A DNA stretch of 64,000 nucleotides from Eucalyptus grandis (Eukaryota; Streptophyta; Magnoliopsida; Myrtales; Myrtaceae), in assembly GCF_016545825.1 (NCBI RefSeq), contig NC_052614.1, forward strand, positions 32,327,669 through 32,391,668, read 5' to 3'. Made by a program: the position numbers and the translations under genes. The notes under the pieces were generated by a model. It had not been told where the DNA came from, made no database searches, and worked only from the letters and a program-made list of their open reading frames with translations. The first letter of the stretch is position 1. Each line of letters begins with the position of its first letter. Positions 55,715 through 64,000 of this stretch are shown in pieces.

Positions 55715-56526
55715 TCGTTCTGAGCGGCGCTGTGCTCCGCCGCCGATCGGGTGCTGTCCCACTGTCGCTGGCCCGACGGCTGCGAGGGAGATCTCAGAGA
55801 CTGGGCAAGGGTCGACGACGCGGCGAAGAAGGAGAGGCGCGGGCTAGAGGGGCTGAGAAGGATTCCGCTCGCTGTGGACAAGGTACGTGGCTACACCAAA
55901 GACCGAGCGAGGGCTTTTCCTTGGACATGAGCCGACCGGGTTCACGACGAGTTCGTGGAGGAGATAAAGCCTGGTTCCAAGCCGCGTTCAAGGCGATGGA
56001 GGAGCTGGGGATGGGCGCCATCGCGAACGTCATCATGTGCACATCGAATCTTTGTGCCTAAGGAAGAAAGCTTTTGATGTACCGAAAGGGTTAGTGTTTT
56101 TGACTTAAGATCGCTCCGCTTTTGCATCACTAAACAGCTCGCCGCTCTTGTAGTCCGTTTCTCTCTTGTTTAAGTTGTGCGTAAATTATTTCCCGTCTCC
56201 ACATGCTTGCCGATATTGCAATATCTCAAAGGTTTGATGTCTTAAAGCCCTGATTACAAATTGCAACTCTTCCTTTATGGCAACTGCATTAAAGCCTGCT
56301 TAAATGACATAAGGGTGTCTTTTCTTTACATGGAAGGATGCATAATGTGACCTGATTGCCTACAACTTGTGTAGGTTGCCATCCTTCTAGAAACGATAGA
56401 GCACATTTTTAGTAGTTATTGAGTTCGATGGTCCTCTGTTATGATAAGAGTGGCAGAGTGCCATACTCTTGTCGGATTCTAACGGAATCTACTGTTCAAT
56501 TTCAATCTCCGTTGCTTATGCTTCAG
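55715..56526 (+). other. GC-rich exon-like piece and intron before aconitase
   Basis: 55715-56060 is GC-rich with plausible codon use in plus-strand frames. One frame contains DDAAKKERRGLEGL and RIPLAVDKVRGYTKDRARAF; another ends KAMEELGMGAIANVIMC before a stop at 56059-56061. I do not recognise it and it is not the aconitase N-terminus. 56062-56526 is AT-rich and intron-like. Confidence 0.4.
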
Positions 56527-57730
56527 ATAGGCTGCCGTACTTCTATTAGGATTCTTCCGGAGTTGGCCATTCGAACTGCTACGCAGTTCCAGGTCAAGAG
56601 CAAAGATGTCGAGAAGATCATCGACTGGGAAAACACTTCTCCTAGACAAGTCGAGATCCCATTTAAGCCGGCCAGAGTGCTGCTGCAGGTACATGGAGCT
56701 GCGCATCGTGTGTCATTGATGCTGATTGGGGTTTTGAAGAGTTGCCATGTTTGATATTTGATGATGCGTCGTCATTTGTATCAGGATTTTACTGGGGTGC
56801 CTGCTGTCGTTGATCTTGCTTGCTTGCGTGATGCGATGAATAGCCTCGGGGGAGATCTGAATAAAATCAACCCACTGGTGAGCTTTATATGTCAGCATGT
56901 CGCTCGTTCCAGCTACTGTTGGTGGTGAAGGAACTTTATCTTTGTGTGCGCAAGTAGTTGAACTGTCATTTGTGAACATGTCAACCATCGTGCAGGTTCC
57001 AGTGGATCTTGTTATCGACCACTCTGTTCAGGTTGATGTGGCAAGGTCAGAAAATGCTGTCCAGGCTAATATGGAACTTGAGTTTCATCGGAACAAGGAG
57101 AGATTTGCTTTCAAGTGGGGTTCAACTGCATTTCATAATATGCTTGTTGTTCCGCCTGGATCGGGGATTGTCCACCAGGTAGTAAACATATAGTGCCTAT
57201 ATACTGATCATATGTATGACTTTAGCATAAGAAGTGGAAAAACTGTATATACCCGTGGTGAAACTATTACATGCCGTGTCCTTTGAGAATATGCAATTTT
57301 CTTGCTTTACCAGAATATTGGCCTGTGTCATTGAGTTGACAAACTGAACTGGAATCTATTTGCAGGTTAATCTAGAATATCTTGGCAGAGTGGCCTTCAA
57401 CACAAATGGCTTGCTTTACCCTGATAGTGTTGTTGGTACTGATTCACATACAACTATGATAGACGGATTAGGAGTTGCTGGTTGGGGAGTTGGAGGAATA
57501 GAAGCAGAAGCTGCAATGCTTGCCAGGTAAGAGAATTCAATATATTGTTATTATTATTTTTTTTTTTTACTGTGGATGGCTGATAAAGTAGTGTCATTTG
57601 ACACTAGTATGTCCTTTTCAAGATGTTATTAAGTATGAACATACATCCATTAATTTTTTCAGTCATTTCTTAGCATTTCTGTTTTCATCTCTTATTTTGA
57701 TGCAGCCGATGAGCATGGTCCTTCCTGGTG
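56527..57730 (+). pseudogene. Aconitase (aconitate hydratase), internal exons, truncated
   Basis: Exons are 56527-56688, 56785-56877, 56996-57178, 57366-57526 and the first 25 bases of another at 57706-57730. They encode [91 protein letters not shown] and PMSMVLPG. Aconitase isomerises citrate and isocitrate in cytosol and mitochondria. The DSHT substrate contacts are present. The three Fe-S cysteines and the whole C-terminal half are absent because the coding match stops inside an exon at 57730. One extra T near 56541 breaks the frame, and one Leu is lost in FAFKWGS. Confidence 0.9.
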
Positions 57731-59194
57731 GTAAATATTTATTATTCTATTTTCAACTTAGATTATATGATAAGGCCACGATTGTGCTGCTAAAGTTGTG
57801 CTTGTTTCCTCAAAATTGCTGTGCTTCACCTTTATTTTGATGTGGCCTGCTGATCATTGCTTCTTTAGGATACTACTACAACTGCTCATCATCAAGAAGG
57901 ATCCTTGGTCCAAGAGAAAGTTGGAAGACACAAGCTCTAAAGATGCCAATTCAGATATTACTGCAGCAATTCAGCCAACCACAACTAGTACCATAACTTG
58001 TGCCGTTTCAACACCTATGGGAACTCATGCTGATTCTGTTTCATCAAATATTCTTTCTCATAGCCCATCTGTGTGTCGACTACTTCAACAGTTATTCCTG
58101 GTCCTACTCAAGTTTGTAGTGTCCTGGAAAATGAAGGTTCTGCCAATTCATCTACTTTAAATTTTTCTACTTCTGGCAAGGAGGAAGAAAATGTGAACTT
58201 CCCAGGTCGCCAACCATCTACCTCCCTTAATGAGGCTGGGATTTTGAGTGGAATGGCTGGGGGTGCTCTATCCAGTCAATTGTCATCTAGTATACCTTCA
58301 GCCGACATGCTTTCAGGTGAAGCGGAACCAATATTTTGGCCCCTTCTACTTCAGACATAGCAAAGAGAATATTTTAGAAGCTGAGCAAAGACTTGAAGTA
58401 GTGGAACAATCCAGTCTCTAGTGTCCCCTTGACAATAGAATCTTCTTACCTCAGGGGTGAAGGCTAATGAAGTAACTGGATTTGTTGATACTGGTAGTGG
58501 TGCTGAGGGTTCATCTATGGCTGGCAGGATTTTTCACCTCCTATAGTTACTGGCATGGAGTGGAGGCCTGGAGTTTCTTTTAACCAGAATCAGTCGGTAT
58601 GCTATTGTGTACCTCTTTCAATGCTTGATTGGGTGCTGAATCATTTTTTAATTCTTGATTGTGCTTTGCCAACTCATGTTCCAAATTTGCAACCATAAAG
58701 TTCTCTGATTTGATTGTACGGCGGAATCTATCATTTTGCATCAACTGAATCCTTAGGTTCATATCATTTCGCATGTATGTGAAAAGACTTTGATCTGGGG
58801 CTGTGCAAGAAATTAAAACTTACTTTTGATGTCTGATTTTCTGTCTGTCTTACCATGCGTAGAAATCTGCATAGCCACTTTTGAGTGCCATCACTATTGG
58901 CATGTATTTGATTGTTTGCCTCAGTAATGCAAAAATTCATCTTGGACTCAGCTTTCATTTATCTTATGTAGTCTGTATCTACCACGTTTGAAACATATTT
59001 ACACCTGTTTTTATGTTTATAATGCCATGGCTTGCATTTGTTTGTTTAGATTCTGAATTTGCCCTCTTCAGACTAAACAGTTCAAAATCATCAGTAGTGG
59101 TTACCAAAGACACTCTTGGAGAATTTTTCACAAACAAAGGCATCCCTTAAAGGTTGCTTTTCTTGTGCCAAAGATTGCTTGAGATGATATTTTT

Positions 59195-59238
59195 GGGGTG
59201 GGGGTGGGGTGGGGGGTGGGGGGGAGGAGGATTAGGGG
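59195..59238 (+). repeat. G-rich tract in a NOT3 intron
   Basis: Runs of four to seven G separated by single T or A bases, then gggg-a-gg-a-gg, and 'aggggg' shortly after. It has well over four runs and could fold as a G-quadruplex on this strand. Confidence 0.75.
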
Positions 59239-59990
59239 GTATAATTAGCTACAAATGATTTGATTATGGTTGTATGGTAGTCAAAAGCACTGTAGTCAGC
59301 ACAATTGATGGAACTTGTTACTCTGGTGTCCGTTGACCAGAGATCTGTAAAGTGGACCGGTTATGACTTATTCTCTCCGTGCAGAACTTTGGTAAGCAAA
59401 AGTCTTCCCAGAAGTTAAAGAAAAATGGAAAGAAATTTTTTTCCTTAATCCTCTCTGTACTTTTTTCTAAAAGGAGAGCATATTGGCAGAGTTTTTAGAG
59501 GGAAAGAAACGTAATTAGAGAAAGATGGTTGGGCAGTCCTCATTGGGTAGGCGACTGAGCATTTTGTATATAGAGAGGCTACCACTGTGTGGGCCAGCTT
59601 TTCCCTGATGCTTGTTTAATATAACTGCTCATAGAATTTCTGTACAACATTTGACCAGGGGCACGCCCGGGGAGAACTGAAATAGCCCCTGATCAAAAGG
59701 GAGAAATTTTTACAGCGTTTTCATCAAATGCAGCAACAAGGTCACAGCATCTTTTGGGCATGCCTCCTTGGCTGGAGGAAATCAGAAGCAGTTTTCTGCA
59801 CAACAGCAAGCCCCTTGCAGCAGGTTCTTCCTTCTCGATTAATTTTATCTATTCTTTATCAAATACTCTTCCGTCAATAGTGAGTATATTAGGACACAAT
59901 CTTCAGTTATCACTGGAAGTTAGTTGCTCTGTGATAGATTTCAAATCTCTCTCTAGTTCTTGGCAGACACGCCCACTGTGTGCATTTTAT

Positions 59991-60142
59991 TAGATACCTT
60001 GTTATTAGTCATGAGCAAAATTGTCTTGTCAATTTTTGTACTATCTATTGAGCCAACACTTGAATTTAGATACCTTGTTATTAGTCATGAGTAAAATTGT
60101 CTCGTCAATTTTTGTACTATCTATTGAGCCAACACTTGAATT
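59991..60142 (+). repeat. 76-bp tandem duplication in a NOT3 intron
   Basis: Two adjacent copies (59991-60066 and 60067-60142), starting 'tagataccttgttattagtc', differ at very few bases, so the event is recent. Confidence 0.85.
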
Positions 60143-62898
60143 TAGTATCCACCCCCAATAAGTCCATCTACTCCACACTATTAATGCCTATTGAAGATAC
60201 AATTGTATATTCTATCCCTGACTTGAAGCAGGATCAGTGTATTCACAGTGTTATTATGAGATGGTTTCTACTTAACAGTTTGCAAGCATTTCATATGCTG
60301 TAATCTTTGTGTTGTATTTTTTAGTAATTGCCACATATGGGTAGCAATTTTTTTTTTAATTTTTTTGTGGTCATTTTGGCTTTGTTCTGAAGTTCAATTA
60401 CTTTTTCCATACCCTTTCTACAAAAATTGTGCAGTTCAATTCTCAAAGCTCATTGATCTCTCCTCAAGTCAGTATAGGGCTAGGATCACAAATGCCAGGT
60501 CTTAACAATGTATCTGGCTTGGCTCTGCAACAACAACTGGGTTCCATCCATCAACGGTTCAGTCAGCAATATTTTGCTCTTTCAGGTCCAAGAGATTCTG
60601 CTACATAGCTTTTATTTGCAACAATACAGAGTACCATCAAATATTGGGATCAGCTTGACTCAGAATTAGAGTTTCTGAATCATTTAAGACATGTAATGGC
60701 TCCAATTTCTGGAATTTAGCCTCTTGTCTTTTTCGGCTTTTAGCTCTGGAAGGAAGGGCCTGCTTTGCAGCCATTGGGTCATGAGCATTCATACTTGCTA
60801 CCTGTATACTGTTGCTGGTCTGCATGGTTGTGCATGGAGCTTTATTATTCAATTTAGAAACTCAATTTGAATATTTCCAAATGGCTAGGATTGCATGGAG
60901 GCAGCCTAACACAGTTTTGAATACTTCTTCCTTGAAAGGACGTAACAAGAAAAAACAGTAGATGGAATCGACTGTGTTTTTGTTATCCATACATATATAA
61001 TATTATTGTTAGTCATATAAGTCTGCGATTCATTGCCCTTCTTCAGTTTACTTTCTTTTTCCCCATAACCTGACTTATTGAATGAAGCCTTGTCACTTCA
61101 ATTGTGAATCCCCAAAGCTACACAAACGGTACAGGTATACCTATTGTTTAATGCATAATTAGGATACTTGACCTAATTAACTTCATGTAATATACTTTGC
61201 CTCGGGAATTTTGGATTCCCAAGTTACATTTTTTGATCCAAACACTGATAATATGCCTGGCATCTTATATAAAACTCACAATTTTAGTTCATCCTTTTCA
61301 AAAGGTAATCTAACTCTTAAAACCCATCAATAGTCAAATGGTAAACCCATTTCTGTACTACAGCTTTAAATTATTGCTACATTATATATTTTATTTTTCA
61401 TCAAATAATTGATTGTGCATACAAAGACCTTAGGACTCTTCTTCATGGAGCAATTCTCTATCTTTATCTATTAAATACTCCAACCATCCACTGTTTTTTT
61501 GTAATTTTGTTTGTTTGGAAGGACTAACGTTTTCAGCCTTTCTTTTGTTTGTTTGTGTGGTGAGCCTTGTTCACTGGGACTCCCTTTTTTACTTTTATTT
61601 AATGTCAAATATTTCAAAACTTCAAACATATAAATGAGTTTCTAAAATCATGTTTTCTTACCTTTTATTTTCTTTGTTTTGCAATGAAAGTCAAATGTTT
61701 GTATTTGAACTTTTATTTCCTTATGTTGATGAAAAATCTCAGTAACTCTGGGTGTGAGGCCACTTTATTTTTTCAACTTTGTTCTGCTAGAGTGCTTCAG
61801 CAAGGCTAGACTCCAATTGGAGTTATCTTAAGATCAGTTGTTGATGCGGTTTACTTCAAAATATTTTCATCAGCCTGTATTGCAAACCATAGTTATTTGA
61901 TACCAGGCATGCATAATGCAGAAGTTGGCAAGGGGAAAATTCAGGAGCAGCTGGGAGCAGAATCTACCTGATTATTCAGGTGCTGATTCTGCTGTTAGGT
62001 CTGGAGTGGGCAAGAATACAATGAATGAGGATGATCTGATATTCCCACAAGCATCAGATGTAAGTTAATACATTTCAACATTGATGAAGCAGCTTTACTT
62101 GTCAATCTTCTGTTTCTCTTTTTCCTAGAAATGCTCTTTTTGTATTTTTCTTATAATATCAATGGATACTGTTTGCTTTTTCTTTATGATGTAAAGTCAT
62201 GTGAAGCTTTGGTGTCAACTATTTAGAGAGTAATACTTCTCATCTGAAGCCATACACAATCTAATTTGAGCCATGTGGTTCTGCACTCTGCTAAGTGGTT
62301 AATCCAAGCATCTGGTTTTTCTTATTTTATCATGCTGGACCACTGGTTTTGCCTCTGGTTTATCAATACATCAAAGTCATGTTGTCTGTCAGATTATCTA
62401 CTGGCCACCAATTTATGGCTTTGCCCATGATGGCTTGCCTCCTGTATTTCTTGCTTATCTTCCCAATGCCCATGTGAAATGCTTGTGCTCTATCAAGCTA
62501 TTGCATCACTGTTGAGGTTCAAATGCTTCTAGCTTCACGAGTCCTAAAATAGGACAATGATTTTTCTTTCACAGAAAAACTTGTTTCTAGTGGACCTTAT
62601 GCAACTGTAGTATAGTTTTGACCATGTGATACTTCAAAAGATACTACCGTGAATCGCTTGTTCATAACAATCTTGTGCCATGGACCCAAGTTCCAATTTG
62701 GTATTTGGGCTGTACGAGGTGAAATTGCTAACATCAATGGTGCAGTGCCTTATAATGTATTTTGTTTTTTGATAACACAGTACAATATATGCTTGAGTGC
62801 TGGGACCCTTATCACAAAAGTCTTGACTTTATTTAGCATTAGTTATTTAGCTGTAGATGGATCCGATCCAATCATACATATTCCTGGCGTAATTTGTG

Positions 62899-63044
62899 TA
62901 ATAGGATCAATACTTAGGACCTTAGATTTATATGATGCGAGTATTATATCAGAGAATTTTGTTTTTCTCATGTAATAGAATTAATACTTAGGACCTTAGA
63001 TTCATATGATGCAGGAATTATATCAGAGAATTTTGTTTTCTCTT
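62899..63044 (+). repeat. 74-bp tandem duplication in a NOT3 intron
   Basis: Copies at about 62899-62972 and 62973-63044 share 'aatacttaggaccttagatt' and 'tatatcagagaattttgttt' and differ by several substitutions and a short indel. Confidence 0.8.
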
Positions 63045-64000
63045 AATGGCATCTAATCTTTTGGATTTGTTGGTTTGTTTTTATGGTCGAAATTGTTATT
63101 CACTTTATTTTATTGCTACTGAAGTCAGAATCCTGATCGAGTTGACTATGCTTGAACTTAAGTGCTTCCTGATATAACATAAATGTATAATTTCAAACTG
63201 AATGATTAGTGAAATGACATGATAAATTAGGTGGGGACTCTGGTTGGTCAGTTTAAGTGCAGACTTGTGACTTAGCATTGGGTGGCAGGGGTTCATGACT
63301 AGTGGGCTTGAACTATAACCAGGCAAACATTAGTAAGCCAACCATGAATTCCTAAAACATAGAGGAAAACATCTGAGTGATGAGGGTAATGTTAAATCTT
63401 TCTGAGGAGAATTCTTACCTGGCTGTTGCTCGCCTCTTGGTACTATATCAGATGGTTTCATATGTAGAGAGTCTAAGTGATTGTTAACTGTAGTAAGATT
63501 GGTCTGATGTTGGCTAGTTCTCTTGATTAAGTGTTTCTGATGTTTCTTGATCTTCATACATGTGCTAACTCCTGGTGCATTTTGTGAATGCTTCAACAGT
63601 ATCACCTAAACGCAACCAACGTCTATGTGCATCTAATGTATATGCTTACATGCTTGCGTAAGTTTTGGTGCTAAAGATGGTGTGAACATAGGTTCTTGTG
63701 TCTGTTTTATGCCACAGGCTGGATTAGTGGGCTCTTTTGCAGAGCCTGCTCAGCTTCTTAGAGATACTGACCTATCCCCTGGGCAACCTTATCAGCCTAC
63801 TCAACCTTCTCGAAACCTGGGATTTATTGGGCGAAGCAGTAGCTCTGACCTTGGTGCTGTTGGTGATAATTTTGGTTCCTCAAGTTTGAGTCATGGAGGC
63901 CATCGTGATCGGATATACAATCAGGCAATGCTTGAGGCTGCGTTTTATAATCTTCCTCAACCAAAGGACTCAGACAGGGCAAGTAGTTATATACCTGTGT

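Larger units (their letters stand above)
57869..64000 (+). pseudogene. NOT3 (CCR4-NOT complex subunit 3), middle exons, frame-broken, runs off the end
   Basis: Exons are about 57869-58596, 59659-59823, 60435-60608, 61907-62059 and 63718 to the edge. Pieces are STVIPGPTQV, SVLENEGSANSSTLNFS, SLNEAGILSGMAGG, VTGMEWRPGVSFNQNQS, TEIAPDQ, FNSQSSLISPQVSIGLGSQM, NEDDLIFPQ, then FAEPAQLLRDTDLSPGQP and QAMLEAAFYNLPQPKDSDRA. This is the linker of plant NOT3, a scaffold of the mRNA deadenylation complex. The last exon is open to the edge, and the NOT-box exons would follow outside. The first two exons have at least five shifts or stops (near 57923, 58070, 58330, 58420 and 59740). The N-terminal coiled-coil exons are missing, with aconitase in their place. 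Confidence 0.88.

Noticed and set aside
55390..56061. 223-codon frame across the N run
   Set aside because: It is joined through 100 unknown bases and has no meaning as one protein.

Overview
This window is nuclear plant DNA: split genes with GT-AG introns, TIR-NBS-LRR (TNL) immune receptor genes, plant retrotransposon types and many plant-only gene families. The LRR style of the TNLs (cores such as LDLSWSK and LRVLNLTGC after a three-intron layout) reminds me of Myrtaceae such as Eucalyptus or Syzygium. That placement is inference and was not tested.

Left part (1-16 kb): an edge-truncated copia gag on the minus strand, a MITE family, and two antisense relics of a TNL LRR region (about 3.05-4.48 kb and 11.46-12.12 kb). 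The relics lie in a diverged repeat block that occurs five times in whole or part (A about 3-11.3 kb, B about 11.3-15.6 kb, C about 49.9-52.3 kb, D about 42.5-43.1 kb, E about 54.3-55.6 kb). The blocks serve as empty-site controls for each other. They show that block A later received a 2.2-kb solo LTR, a tRNA-derived SINE, an 814-bp TRIM element and a further unclassified insert, and that block E received a 627-bp solo LTR.

Middle part (16-34.7 kb): a mosaic of host gene fragments on both strands, most with intron borders still visible. They come from a GC-rich first exon with an internal 52-codon duplication, an ERECTA-type receptor kinase (last exon), chloroplast-type triosephosphate isomerase (one exon), a bHLH121-like factor, a group IV calcium-dependent protein kinase, a Raf-like kinase, a TM9SF/EMP70 protein, cellulose synthase and possibly a class I formin. 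Its centre is an inverted repeat with arms of about 1.95 kb (25693-27638 and 31671-33625) around a 4.03-kb spacer. Each arm carries the same G-box and CT-rich leader pointing inward, plus one Raf-like exon. The arrangement could give convergent or hairpin RNA.

Right part (35-64 kb): two tandem same-strand TNL genes (35.0-39.6 kb and 43.6-47.6 kb). Both keep most signature motifs in order, but TNL1 has two reading-frame breaks and TNL2 three. Between them is a broken coiled-coil ORF. After block C, block E and a 100-N scaffold gap (55615-55714), five and a part exons of aconitase stop inside an exon and are followed about 140 bp later by NOT3 (CCR4-NOT) exons that run off the window end.

Nearly every recognisable coding segment carries small indels, and some carry substitution stops or lost splice acceptors. 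I read most of them as pseudogenes or captured fragments. Residual assembly error could explain some single-base shifts and should be excluded with accurate reads.
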